Source of the DNA: Rotaria macrura
Lineage: Eukaryota; Rotifera; Eurotatoria; Philodinida; Philodinidae
Assembly (NCBI GenBank): GCA_900239685.1
Contig: OENT01000060.1
Location: 145,495 to 209,494 of the forward strand
Direction of reading: 5' to 3'
Length of the DNA stretch: 64,000 bases
Made by a program: the position numbers and the translations under genes. Positions 23,936 through 36,706 of this stretch are shown in pieces; the first letter of the stretch is position 1; every line of letters starts with the position of its first letter. A model generated the notes under the pieces. The model saw nothing but the letters and a program-made list of their open reading frames with translations. It was not told where the DNA came from and searched no databases.

Positions 23936-26287
23936 ATGTGGAAATACTTCTTTGCTTTTCAACTATGTATTTCATTGATAGTATTTAAAATATGTATCGG
24001 CATTTCGAGTCCAATTCAACCTTTTACAAATTATAAATATTCAACTGTACTAGAAACGAATATAGCCGATCTCTTTTGGACAATAGACGATGTGAAACAA
24101 GAGATAACGTTTGAATTACATGTTCATAGTACCGGATGGATTGCATTAGGCATTAGTCCAAGTAAGATTTTCGTCTATCGATCATGTCAATAATAACTAT
24201 GAGTTATTTTATATTCAGCTGGAGGTAAGAGAGGTGCCGACATTGCTGTTGGATGGGTGGAATCTTCGGGTGAAGTGCATCTTCAAGTATGACTTATACA
24301 TATAATATCGAAACTTCATATATTTTCGTTTCTTTCATTATTGTTCATAGGATCGCTATTCAGTTGGTAGATCAAAACCAATTGTTGATAATACAACACA
24401 AGATTGGGTTGTTCTACAAGGTCGTGAACAAAATGGATGGACAGCTATACAATTTAAACGTTCTTTTAATACTCATGATCCTATGGATTATCCTATTAAA
24501 GTAAAACACATGAGAATACCTTTATGACACCTACGATCGATTCATTTCTATTTACTATAGTTAGGAACAAATTATTTAATCTATGCATATGGTCTTGAAG
24601 ATCTCAATTTGACTCTATCCGATACTGATTTCATGTATCATGGTTTTGAACAACGAGGTACTCATTCGATTACAATTCGATCATCTACTGAACCAAAACT
24701 AAACAAACATTATTCTAATCTTGACACATTTGAATTAAGCTTTAACCATGTTTGTATCAATATAATTTTCGAAAAATAATTATTTCGACTTGAAATCATG
24801 TTCTTTAGTATCTCGTTCCATCCAATGATACAATGAATCATTGTAAAGTTTTTAAAAGTTCAAGTAAATTTTCAAAAAAACGACACGCCATAGCAGTATG
24901 TGTACTATTGAATTATTCGATGTCGTACTCAAATTTTTTTCTTTGCTTATATTAGCACGAAGTTCTAGTTAATTCAAATAAAATTGATCTTGTACAACAT
25001 TTACTTGTATATGAATGTGATCCCATCGCAGCTACTTTTGATGATAACAATTTACCCGATGATACATGTGATAATATCTATGAAAAACTAGTTATGTGTA
25101 CATCAAATTTAGTTACTAGTTGGACTCAAGGTGAAGATTATGTAAGTTAATAAAATATTTCTATTCAATTAAATCTCATCCGTCGACATTATCAGGTGGT
25201 AGAATTTCCAGAAGAAGCTGGTTTTCCTATTGGTGGTGATTTTTCTACAAAATATTATCTAATGGAAATCTACTATGATAATCAACAATTAAAGTCACGT
25301 ACATATCTGTTTGTTTGTCTATGGTTATTAAAAATATTTTAAATGGATATGTATGTTTATTTATTTTGATTTAAGTTCATCGTGATAGTTCTGGCATTCG
25401 TTTTTATCTTGGACATGAACTTCGAAAGTATGATCTCGGTTATTTAACAGTAGGAACAATGTCCAATGGTCTGATACATGTCAATCAATCAAATGTAAAT
25501 GAATTCATAGTTGATTCATTTTGTTCATTGCGTTCCACTTTAGTAAATAGAATTTAGTTTCCATTTTCTCTTTTCAAAACTATGATGTACTTCTCTCCAT
25601 TAGAAATTACCAAAATCAGGTATAACAGTTGTATCAGCATATCCTCATGTTCATTTACAAGGTGATTTATTTTCTTTCATTTCATAAAACTTTGTTCAAC
25701 TTACGAATATTCTTGAATTTCGAGATAGATGTCAAAATATGGACAAAAATTATTCGTAACGATACAGTAATTGAATCCATATTCAATAGTCGATCGTACG
25801 ATTTTAACAATTACATTGGTAATCATTTACTACAACCTATGCAACTGTATCAAGTAAAGATTTTAATAATATTTTTTGTTTGCTCAAATTTAAATTTTCT
25901 AAAATTCAGGGTGATAAATTCGCAACTCGATGCATTCGCAATGGTAGTCATAACAAAAATAGCGCCTCGGTAAGGAAAAAATGACTAAGATTTGGGTTAA
26001 TACGAATAAATGTTTTGTCTTCCAGATCGAAAAACACAAGACGAAGGAAGTATGTCTTCATATGTTTACTTATTATCCACGAATGAATGACTTTCACGGA
26101 TGTCTGACAACTAATTATTCATTAGCAAGACAATCTTTCATAGATGAATTAACGTATTTATCAATAATCATATATTTATCATTTCTATTTAAATTTCTTT
26201 TGTGTTTTTCATAGTTTGAATGATTATGAAATGCTAAGAAATAGCTTGTCTAATGTGACATGGACAACTGATGTGACTGCGCAATGA
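23936..26287 (+). CDS. DOMON / Cu(II) monooxygenase-like protein (MOXD/DBH family) with altered copper sites
   Basis: Thirteen exons: 23936-24161, 24219-24286, 24351-24500, 24561-24749, 24809-24895, 24956-25141, 25196-25298, 25376-25494, 25604-25661, 25729-25853, 25910-25969, 26026-26153, 26215-26287; 523 residues. A leader (CISLIVFKICIGISS) suggests secretion. A DOMON domain follows (FWTIDDVKQEITFELHVHS, GWIALGISP), then both copper domains: HLLVYECDP, YYLMEIYYDN, IRFYLGHELRKYDLG, SAYPHVHLQ, GDKFATRC and EVCLHMFTYYPRMND. Compared with the known ligands of PHM and DBH, the HHM pair reads Q-H-L, the third site-A histidine reads Tyr (MEIYYDN), the second-site H-x-H is kept (PHVH), and the Met ligand of DEMC reads Val (KEVC). 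The exon that normally carries a disulfide loop before the H-x-H is shortened. Oxidation of catecholamine-like substrates is therefore doubtful. All junctions keep frame, so it looks like a maintained gene. No C-terminal membrane segment is seen. Confidence 0.85.
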
Positions 26288-26516
26288 CGAAAATTTACCA
26301 ATAATGCTTCACGTACACTTATCTAAATTCAACCAGAACGTTCTAACTATGAAACACTTCCTGTCATTTCAACCTATAAGAATTGATTGCGTATGCTTTG
26401 TCATAAAGGAAAGTAATTTAAAATTATGGCTTCATTCAGTTTTGCATTTATCTTAACCATTTTTAAAACAACATAACCTCCACTAGAACATAATATTGAT
26501 TGCAACTAAGAGGTGT

Positions 26517-26683
26517 CAGTTTCAAGTTTCGTTCCCAAGAACCCTGAAGTTTATAGTAACTTGGTATAAATTAAAATAATAATCATATCTAAAGCCTGAG
26601 GATGCTGAGATTTCATTGGAAAAAGTTTGCAAGTACGTTCTCATAAACACGACGGGTTCTCGGATTCTTGGGAATGAGAACTG
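26517..26683. mobile_element. Possible MITE-like element with imperfect inverted ends
   Basis: The left end, CAGTTTCAAGTTTCGTTCCCAAGAACCC (26,517-26,544), and the reverse complement of the right end, CAGTTCTCATTCCCAAGAATCC... (26,654-26,683), share CAGTT, TTCCCAAGAA and GAACCC with small gaps. The interior is about 110 bases with no coding. This fits a short non-autonomous transposon that has diverged. No clear target duplication was found. Confidence 0.35.
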
Positions 26684-28899
26684 TTAAGTGGGTTCGCATT
26701 CATCAGGCATGAAACTCACGTGAACGGCGACATCCACCATAATCGGAACGATATCTTGTATCCTTCTTACTAATCGGATTATCGTGGTTGAAATATTCGT
26801 TGTCTTTCCATAAGTTCTCTCAAAAAATATAGACAATGTTTTATCGAAATTGCCACGCTTTGTGTCGTCGAAATAATCTCACACGCGGGCCAGATAAAAA
26901 GCGATCGATTTAATGTCCAAAAAAAACCATAATCACAATAAGACTATTTTCTTACTACGACTTTCTCCACAGCAGATTGATTTTTTTCTTTGGACTAGCA
27001 GCCAAAAGATCTAGATTTTTAGATATTCAAGACACTATGAATAAAACTCTTCGTTATCGGACTAGGGATTATTTTGTATTTTTCATGCAGAACGAATTAG
27101 AATCGTCTGATGCAATTCTATTACCTTTGAAGTATTCATCGATCGCCTAACATATTAAAGCTGATGATCTGTTGTGTTCGTATCTATGAATTTTAAAACA
27201 TAAAAACATAGCCATGTAAATCTCTAAATGATAATTTTCGATCAATCGTCAGGATTCACACCATACCTATGAATTTCTCGAAATTTCATCGGAGGTACTA
27301 TACCAACTACTCATATTATGTTGAAATACTTTTATGATATCGGCGACATCGAACATTGATACAATTATGTGAGACAACATGCATTACGATTGAAAAATTG
27401 ATTTCAACTATCGAGTTCGTACAATGATAAACACAATGATATAGTGAGCTACATCTATCTCGTGTAATTTTCTCATCGCATCACTTGTAATTGCCTCGTA
27501 CTCATAGAGAAGAGCATTTATTCATGTTCTACAATGATCTTCATTTGAAACATTCAGGCTATAATCGAACATGTGAATTAGTAAATTTCACTGGTTACAA
27601 TAAAACAGATCGTACAACTAGAAAGTGCTTCATGCTTTTATCGTATGAGAATGTACAAATTCGAAAAACTTCAATATTAATGAATGCTGATAGGGCAAAA
27701 ATGAATTTCTCATCATCATCATCATATGTATATGAATTCGAACTTGAACCATTAAATAAAATCTTCCGATGTATATTGTCTCTGATACGACATCTATACT
27801 TGGACTAATTTGATAAATGATTTTTTCAACATCTCAAGAAAGATATACTCTATAAACCATTGAGATAAATATCTTTCATACTAAGCTTTGATAAGCATGT
27901 TTGTTTACGTAAAAATGACCTAGAATGATAGAAAATAAAGTTTGTGTTGAACCTCATCTAACACAGACATGCATGCACTTGACATAATCGAGCTAATGAA
28001 TAGAAATTTACTTATGAAGATGTTGTTTATTATGAACTGTAACACTTCAACAAATAAAACAACTGTCATTCTTAATAATCTCTAACAATAATTTCATCCT
28101 TCATCGGAAGTTTATTCTTTCTTTGGATAAGTTTTTTTTGTTTTCAAAATTTACATTGAATAAAATTCAAACAACAAAGTAAAATCATGTAAAACTTGTC
28201 ATGCACAAATATTAGATGGATGAATAGATTTGGAAAAATAAGTTTCAAAAATGTTGCCTTGTTAAGAATTTTCTTTCATGATGATATTTCTAATGTGTTG
28301 AATTTCATTAATTTTGTGATTTAAGTTTCTATTTAATATTACTGTGCTATTAGAATAAATGAATCATTTAGTGATTATGATAAAGCAATCAATGATGTGC
28401 TTTCACATAAAGCATGCCAACACCTACCTATCGCCAACGAAACAGAAAAATGTACTTGAATGATGATTAAAAAAATATATTAGAACAAACCTTGATCGTT
28501 TACAGTATTTACTTATTCTTTCTCATCTATTTTTATGATTTTCACGACAATCTAAATTTAGAATAACTCTATGCACTTCATGTCAATTTTAATAAATATT
28601 ATAATTACCCGATGACAAACAGAATCCTGACAAATAATAAAAATTTATATTTTCCAACTTGAATTGTATCACTTAGAAAACAGTAAACAATAATATTGAC
28701 GTGCACCATATGTTGGTCAGGCGTTTGCACCAGAAATAACATGAGAATTTCATTTTTTTTCCATCTTACATTACCAATTATGTCGATGAATAGGATTAAA
28801 ACACATGTGAACAATGATTCAAGTATGATAATGAGTCATTTTTAGAAGAAAATATCAAATGCAAAACAAAACTCAAATATAGAAACTCTATTGTGTCAA
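26684..28899. other. Non-coding DNA with a possible decayed coding patch
   Basis: Most of this stretch shows no gene. Between about 27,280 and 27,808 coding-like pieces occur: GGTIPTTHIMLKYFYDIGDIEH before a stop, then a 105-codon plus-strand frame at 27,491-27,808 containing FYNDLHLKHSGYNRTCELVN. No family is recognised, no splice model joins the pieces, and stops interrupt the frame. It may be an old pseudogene or chance. The right part (27.8-28.9 kb) has nothing recognisable. Confidence 0.3.
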
Positions 28900-29661
28900 C
28901 TAAGATGTTTTCTCTTGTTGAATAACATTTAAATAACATGAAAAAAGTTCTTCACCTTGTTTGATTGGTCTTAATGAAATTAATACAACGGATGGAATTC
29001 TGTTTTGATCATCCTCATCATTAAAATCATCGGCATATCGAATATTAGGCACAAAACGATAGAAATCATATTGTTTATCATTAAAATAAAAATCGTATTC
29101 ATAATATGTGACATTAGGTAATTCATCTACTGGAAAATGATTTATATAATGTCCAAGTGTTAATGGATTTTTATGTGAATGAATATTTTTCGAGAGCCAT
29201 GTTTTATCATACAATGGATATCGAGCATGACATGAAAGATAAATTGAACGTGATAAACCTTGATCACGTCCATCAATGATAAAATCATCTTTACGTGCAA
29301 GTAAAAATCTATTTCTTATCGATGGCAGAAGAAGAGGATCAATATGTCGACGATAAATTGTCCCTGGATATATAGCAACTAATTGTCCACATGCATGAAT
29401 ATGACCGTAATCAAGAAAAACACCTTGTGAATGAGTTTTCGATAAAGCTTTATTCAATGAAAAATTCATTTGTTCGCGAACAATAGTTCGTGGAGATTTA
29501 CTCTGTTCAGATTTTAGTAAATGAGAAAATAAATTTACGAATTGATCATGAAGATGATTTCGATCGATTTTACTTTCAATTTTACGACATAAAGATTGAA
29601 CTTTATCAATAGTTTCGACATTTAAATACGATGATCGATGACCGAATAAATATTTTAACAT
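28900..29661 (-). CDS. SETD9: SET-domain protein, SETD9-like
   Basis: One open frame of 253 residues from 29,661. From about residue 80, GVFLDYG, LVAIYPGTIYRRH, FIIDGRDQGLSRSIYLSC, KNPLTLGHYINHFP, YRFVPNIRYADD, VVLISLRPIKQGEELFSCY follow the order seen in animal SETD9: start of SET, the IDG-D-GIS segment, the G-Y-x-N substrate/AdoMet loop (here GHYINH) and the closing GEELFS-Y. The family is a presumed lysine methyltransferase of uncertain substrate. The visible start codon directly follows TTTCATTTAG, which also looks like a splice acceptor, and SETD9 proteins usually have more N-terminal sequence. An upstream exon may therefore exist, but I could not find one. The family call is secure; the start is not. 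Confidence 0.8.
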   Translation of the reverse strand: MLKYLFGHRSSYLNVETIDKVQSLCRKIESKIDRNHLHDQFVNLFSHLLKSEQSKSPRTIVREQMNFSLNKALSKTHSQGVFLDYGHIHACGQLVAIYPGTIYRRHIDPLLLPSIRNRFLLARKDDFIIDGRDQGLSRSIYLSCHARYPLYDKTWLSKNIHSHKNPLTLGHYINHFPVDELPNVTYYEYDFYFNDKQYDFYRFVPNIRYADDFNDEDDQNRIPSVVLISLRPIKQGEELFSCYLNVIQQEKTS

Positions 29662-31917
29662 CTAAATGAAATTTTACGTTTGTAATTTTTCAAAAATTTT
29701 ATCTTCAAATGATTTAAGAACATGAGCAAAATACGAACTTAATACTATGAGACTATTCGTCAATGAGTTGAAACTACAAACAATTTAACGGATATGACAA
29801 TATAGCTTTTCTAAGACAGTAATACTCCATTGACAAAATTTCTCATTGTGAGTTTTGTAATTCTAAGATACATATTTGTTTTCTGTTTCCATTGGTTATT
29901 AATTTTCAAGAGAAATTCCTAAGATAACTATCAATTTGATTCTCTATAAAAAACAAAACCTTTCTTTCATATTTCATTTATTAAATTTCTCTGTAGAATA
30001 CATTTGGTCGATTCAATTTATGCGTTGATTTCGATCCTTCGTGTTTGAACAAAAATTAACCTTCATACAATTGAATTAGTATTCTCGACGAGTTTCATCT
30101 CAACATTGATCTACTTGATGATTCATCCTTATATCATCGATATAAGAGAAGAAAACTACCATGTCTTCTGAATTTTCCTCAGCGTGTGTTGATCGTGAAA
30201 TACGAGGTCATAAGAATTCCGACAGGACAATTGTTTATTTACTATCTATTACAATCAAGCATTACAAAATACGAAAAATGATATTACAAAAAAAAATGAG
30301 CGTTGATGTTGTTCTGTCATGTCAATCATCATGTTGTTGACTCTTATATATGTTTTGTAAAGCAATCGAAGACATCATATATCCAACAAAAGAACAACAG
30401 TCTTACTGTCCAAGAATAACGATGGGATGTCCCAGTATCGAATATCATATTGAAAAAGATACTTCCGTTAATTCCTTTTAGAAAGATTTTCAAGTATTGT
30501 AATAAGAGACTGACGTTGAACTCAAAGAATTCTGAAAACTTTTTCATTAAAAACCCTATTCGAACTTCTCTTGCAATCGATGCTATTATGACCTGACAGA
30601 ATCGAAGGTCTATTATGTAGAGACTAGCAATAGTATTAACGATCTGAAATAAGATGCTAATTTAGATTTCAGAGTGAGAAAAACACTAGGGTATAATGTA
30701 ATGTATGTATTTCACTTCATTCAAGAGAAACAGTGTATGAACGAAAATTTACTAAACTATGTTAAATATGATTATCATAAATGTAAATCTACCGTTGAAA
30801 TTTGTATCATAATGCTTTTTTTTTCTTTAAATAAATCCTGATGAGTTCTACGAAACTTAATTTGGTTCTTATGATTAGTTTTTATTTAAATTATTATATT
30901 TCAATTGAAAAAAAACACAAGAAAATGATGTCCATCGGTTTAACTCAAAAGCCATCATTGCATGAATGAAAATTGAACCCTATATTTTCAGATAAGACTT
31001 TCTAGTATAAAATAAATAAACAGAATTCTTTTGTCGACTAATCGAATACAAACTCTTTCAATGTAGAAATAGCACATTCCTTCTGTTTTTTTTTGTTTTT
31101 CTTGAGTGCGCCATGAATAGAAATTTTCAAAAAAAAACCAAAAGAAAAAGATTAATTTAAGTTCATCCTCTTCGTCTTCTTCTTTTTTTTTAAACATAAC
31201 ATTTCTCTTTCTTTCATAAGCACAAGCACACACACACGCACACACATCGAACTAGGTTTCTTCCTTCCTTCAACAGAAATACATAAGAATGAAGATACAC
31301 TACAGCAATAGAAGAAATAAATAAAGATAGAGAACGCGAACAAGAGGAAAAAAAACAAAAGGAAAGATAGAGAGATAGTGGATAGTAGAGAATCATAGAT
31401 ATGAAATCAAGTAAATGTTTAATAAACAAGAATGAGAGCGCAAAATAGATGAAAGAAAAAAAAACGAAAAGAGAAGAAAAAAAAAACGAAAAAAAAATCA
31501 CCAAACTTTGCTTGTTTTCTTGATTTACTATCTCGAATGCGCACGTATATATATGTATATGTGATATATGATAATAAAAGGAGAGAACGAAAGGTCGAAC
31601 ATGTCACTGTTTTAAAAACAACAACACAAATGAGAAAAAAAGAGAAACAGAGAGCAAAAGAGAGACAAAGAGAAAAGAGACAATGCTCAATGCATATGAG
31701 CTTACGAGTTTCGTGTTGTTGGGTTCGAAAAAAAAAACGAAAAGAGAATAGAAGAGTCGACCAGCGAACATTGGTATTGGCATCATTATCAAAGAATAAA
31801 TATATCGAAAGAAAGAACAATAGAATAGATAGAAGAAGGCTACACTTGTTCCCCGGTAACGCAATGTCGCTGCCAAGAAAAGAAACAAAAAGAAAAAAAA
31901 ACACTACTAACTAACTA
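29662..31917. other. Spacer with polypurine/polypyrimidine tract (3' side of Roquin)
   Basis: No gene is supported. From about 31,050 to 31,910 the plus strand is strongly A/G-rich (agagaaa, gaaaaaaaac and similar), hence U/C-rich in the Roquin transcript direction. Several overlapping long open frames here on both strands are low-complexity artefacts. A CA/GT run lies near 31,225-31,245. The tract probably includes the Roquin 3' untranslated region. Confidence 0.5.
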
Positions 31918-34900
31918 CTATGCTTTGAGTGAATGACCATTCCCACCTAATGGCGAGTTTGGATGATAGAAATTATAAGCAGCTGTTGTATGCGAATTGG
32001 CGGAACCAAAGTAGAAAAAGCTACTATCATTTGAATTTGAACCACCTAGACTACCGTTACCGGCATTATTCGTTACATTTATTAATGCATAATCATCATC
32101 GTCAAACTAAAAAATATTATAAGAAAACAATCTTATTATTCAAAATAAAAAATTAATGTAAGATAAGAAAGCGAATAACATACATTGCTAGCATATTGAT
32201 GATTGCTATGAAATACATTCTCATCATTACGCATTTGCTGTTGTTGTTGTTGCTGCTGCTGTTGAGGAAATGTAATCGTTGATAATGATTTATAGGATTG
32301 ATGTCGATTATTAATTACTGAATTCGTTGATAATGCCGATATAGGATTAATGTTATTGTTATTCAGAAGAATATCGCTAAATAAAGTATTGGCATTATTT
32401 GTATTACTGAGAAATGTCTGTTGTTGACGGTTTAAATTATTTGCATTATTATTTATGGTTGGAAAATATAAATGATTTTCCTCGTTTTCTAAAGCAAAGC
32501 AATTAGAAGGCCGATAACAAACATAGAATTCAAAGCATACTTGCGGCAATCGTTTGTAAAACTGAAAAATTACGTTGATTTGAATTATCTGTCGAATTAT
32601 TACCACTAAGTGGCATTACCGATGGTAAACGCAAATCCTTGATAAACAAAAACAGAAGAAAAAACAAAATATTTCTTGTGTTAACTCGTACAAAAAAAAA
32701 CAAAGACGACTATAATTTATGTATCGATGTTTGAAAAAAAACACAGGGGATACGTGAGCGCCTAGGAAAAGACTTCCTCTATCCAACAATACATATATTA
32801 TCAAATTCCGTTGAACGCTGGTGATGTCAAAAGATGGCGCCATATTCTCTGTATTCTCTGCTAGAAGACAGCGAATGTGACGTTATTTATGGACGTCTAA
32901 GGTGTACAATAGAATTCGATCATATTTGTCACATTGGATAGAGGTAGTGTTTCTCTATACGCTTGTGTGTCGTCAGTCTTCGGATGGTCAAAACCATAAA
33001 TTCATCTTTACTTCTATGTTAGGAAAATGATTTGTTGATTGATGATTAGTATGCTGATCTGACAATGATGTAAAACGTGATTCAGTAAAGCTGTAAACAA
33101 AAATAACAATTTCGAATTAATAGGAGAATAAAAAGTTGTTTGATACTGCTACCTATTAGTTCGTGGTTGCATTGCATTTGATGATTGTTGTCCAGCATTT
33201 GGATTTGATGCCTGAATATCTAAATAGGATAAAGGAGAAAAGAATTATTCAAATAATATTATTGAATGAAAATCAATATTATTACAAGGTCGATTTAACA
33301 ATGATGGCTGTTGTTGAGCGATCTAGAAGTATGGAAATTAAAGTAAATATGAAAGCAGATAATATACGAGAAAAAGAAGTCAGTAGACTATATCTGTTCT
33401 TTTAATATTATAGAGGGTTAAAACAATCGAAATTTCATCACGCTAACGATCGAACATTTCATTCACGAGATAATCTAATAGCTATGAATTCTAAAGGTAT
33501 TAGCGCAACTTTCGAAAGGATATCATTCTCATAGGAAAAAACTTCTAAAGAATTTTGCATACTCAATACAACAATAGAGAACAAGAATAATGAATTGATA
33601 AGAAAGAACTTGGTCTTACCATTGATTGTGCTTGATGATATGGTATTGAAGGATTTTGTGGATGATGAAGATGAAAATATGCATTTGCAGCAAATGCTGC
33701 TGCTGCTGCAGCACTCGTATTGTTTTGATCAAGAATAGCTTGAGCAGCTGCTGCAATCACCGGAATTTGACTTGAATGATTAGTATTATTATTAGTTTGC
33801 TGTTGATTTTCATATGTCGTTGGGTGTGGGTGTCCAGCAATTTGAAGAATTGATGTAGGTATTTGCGGTGGATGATAATAATGACTAAAATGAAACAGAA
33901 AACGGCAATGTTACAATTCTAAAACGAATTAAGTAACTACTGATGATGATGTTGTTGGGGTAAATCTTGAATAATACGTTGTTGTTGTTGTTGTTGTTGT
34001 TGAGGATTCCACAATGGTAGTATTGCTGGCGGCATCGGTCGAATCAAATTTGAAGTACTTGATGGTGTAAACATTGCCAGGGGACCTGCTGGAGCTGAAT
34101 GTGAAGGAGGAGGTATAGGAAGGTTGGTATTAGTTGATGATGACTGTGGTAAAATTGATCCACTTGAATGACGATTTTTCGCACGATATTTATCCATTTC
34201 GGCTTTTGAATGTGCAAATGTACAATGAACACCACGTGGGCATGATTGTTTTTGAATGAAATCACGACACATTGACACCTTGTATTTTGAAGAAGAAAGA
34301 AAAACAAACTTTAAATGAAACGATACTTTTTTTAGACATCGATATTATGTTATCGATTTATAGTATGAAAAATAATTATTTTTATTAACAAAACTCTGTC
34401 TCACGGGTTGGATGTATAGAGAAATCATCTGTAACTTTTCCTTCTGGAAATTTCTTTCAAGGATAAGAGCATATATAAGTCATCTGGGAAAGTCTTATTC
34501 CTATTCTTTTATATTGAAGTTTTGTCCGTGAAGAAACTCTAGAACAACAACTTGACATTTATAAAACAATATGCAAACCTTATATTTAATTTGATTATGT
34601 TGCGATGTTGGCGGCGGTAAAAGTTGTACATGATTTTCAGATGTAGTGCTACTTCCACCTAATGGTGAAACAGTCATTGGCGATGAACATGATGTTGATG
34701 ATGTAAATGTTGTTGATGATAAATCGTATGAACGGTGATGATGAATTTTATTAAAATGATTTGCTTTTAATTCTTGGGAATGAAATTCTATTAAAGAATG
34801 TAAAACTTTTCTAATAGATTCTAAAACTTGTATGACTAATGGCCAATTGGAATTTTCCTGTTGATTATCATTTGCATTTACTTGTTGTTCATTATTACCG

Positions 34901-36706
34901 ACATCGATTTGTGATAGAAATTCGAAATCTAACTTCAATATTGATAAGTGTTTTGATGATTCTCCGGCACGTTGTAGAACAATTAGAAATTCTTGAATTG
35001 CTTGGGCGAATGATGCTGGTGTTGATAATTTATCAATAATTGATTGCATAGATGATTTATGTTGTGTATCACCATACAAAAGTGATGACCATTGTTCAGG
35101 TGATATACGAAGACCTATGAATAAAAATAGAATTATTTATCAAGTAAATATACTTCATTACTTCACTAAATACGCATTCATCTAACACTTGACTTCGTTT
35201 CTTTATTTATATAAATATGTATGCAATGGAAGCACGAGTGAAGTTCGATAATAATCTTACGAATAATTATTTATTCTGAAATCCAACAAAACTTGTTCCT
35301 ATGATGTTTCTTATTCTTCTTCTTCAATACATGAAAACGAAACAGTAAACGACAAGGTCTAATAAAAAGAAAAGGATTCCTGAATTCCAGTTTATTTCTT
35401 TTTCTAAGTTGATTAGTAATTTAGATTCATGTCGTAGTTAATTTAGGACTCACTTAAAGTTGTTTAAAATTATTCTAGATAGAAACAAAGTCAAAAATTT
35501 GTCTTACCAGCTTCCATAGCAATTTGAATAATTTGAGAATCATGTTCACGACGAAGATTTTCGTAATTTCTAAATTCTGATTTAAGCTGCATTAATGATG
35601 ATTCTTCTTCGCGTTTCTGTACCTTAACAAAATACAAAGTCCAAAGGTCAATTTTTATTATCTACCTAGAAATAGAACTCGAATCACATTCTATACTTAC
35701 TTTAAAGCATGATGCACGGTAAAGTAATTGTACAACATGTCCAACACTTGTTTTACTAGCACGTGGATATTGTGGTGCTAGTTTTTGTACGACAAATAAA
35801 ACAAGAACTTTACGTGACAATGCTGAACCATCTTCTAATGCTAATAAGATTAATTTTAATACTTCTTCTTGCATAGCTAAACATTAGGAAAAACCGAGAA
35901 TATGAAATAAGACATTTCATTAAATGAAAAAAACAAAGACCTGGTCCAAGAAATTGACAACCACGTGAACGAACAGCTGACCATAGATTGGCTGTTAGTT
36001 GCTGAGGATTTTGATGATGAAGTATAAAATCAATACATGTACGTTCACCAAGACTACGTGCTGCTTTCAGAGCTTTTAAACGACCTTCACGATCGATGTA
36101 TTGACTATTCAATAAGCTAAATATTTTACGTATCATTGGACGACTAAGTGTTGCTTGGTTTTCTTTATCATTTGCTAGAAATAAAACATAAATAAACTTT
36201 TATCATTATTATCAAATCTTATTGTTTTAAAATAGTTTACTTGTTGATTTAATAAATTGAGCAATATCAATAAGAATCGATTGTGTACGATTAAAGTATG
36301 ATTTTGTTTCATCATCGAGTTTCATATAAGCTATACATTGACCATAACGTTGTTCACCAGTTTCAGGTAACTAAATAGCCATACAACAAAAATAAATAAG
36401 TAAACAAAGACAAAAACTAATTTTATTTACCAATACTTTAGATGAGTCATACATAATAGATAATAGTGGATAGTTTGTTGGTAGTTGATCGACTGGTGTA
36501 TTATTTATGCCAAATGAAACTTGATCTTGTGGACATTTTGTTTGATTACGTATTATATCAATACATTGTCCACACATTGTATGACCACAGATAGGTAATG
36601 TTATTGGACGATATAAATAATATTCATATTCAAAATCATGTGAACATATAGCACAACGTAAAAATTCATGATAATATGATTGAATTGATTGACTTGTAGG
36701 CGACAT
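31918..36706 (-). CDS. RC3H: Roquin (RING, ROQ and CCCH zinc-finger RNA-decay factor)
   Basis: Fourteen exons, 5' to 3': 36706-36431, 36370-36241, 36174-35941, 35876-35701, 35622-35508, 35114-34579, 34278-33941, 33884-33620, 33322-33286, 33219-33153, 33090-33012, 32637-32541, 32488-32184, 32106-31918; 947 residues. A RING finger occupies residues 18-61 (C18, C21, C40, H42, C45, C48, C58) with Asp61 in the place of the last ligand, as in vertebrate Roquin. The ROQ core is highly conserved ([67 protein letters not shown]). A CCCH finger lies at about 493-512 (C-x8-C-x5-C-x3-H), then a long Pro/Gln/Asn/Ala-rich tail with two poly-Gln runs. Roquin binds constitutive-decay stem-loops in mRNA 3' ends and recruits deadenylases. 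The small middle exons 9-12 are the least certain. Confidence 0.93.

Noticed and set aside
31214-31914. Several open frames of 85-161 codons on both strands
   Set aside because: All are Phe/Ser/Leu or Lys/Arg low-complexity products of a polypurine tract.
34044-34307. 87-codon minus-strand frame over the Roquin CCCH exon
   Set aside because: Out-of-frame shadow; the other frame carries the zinc finger.
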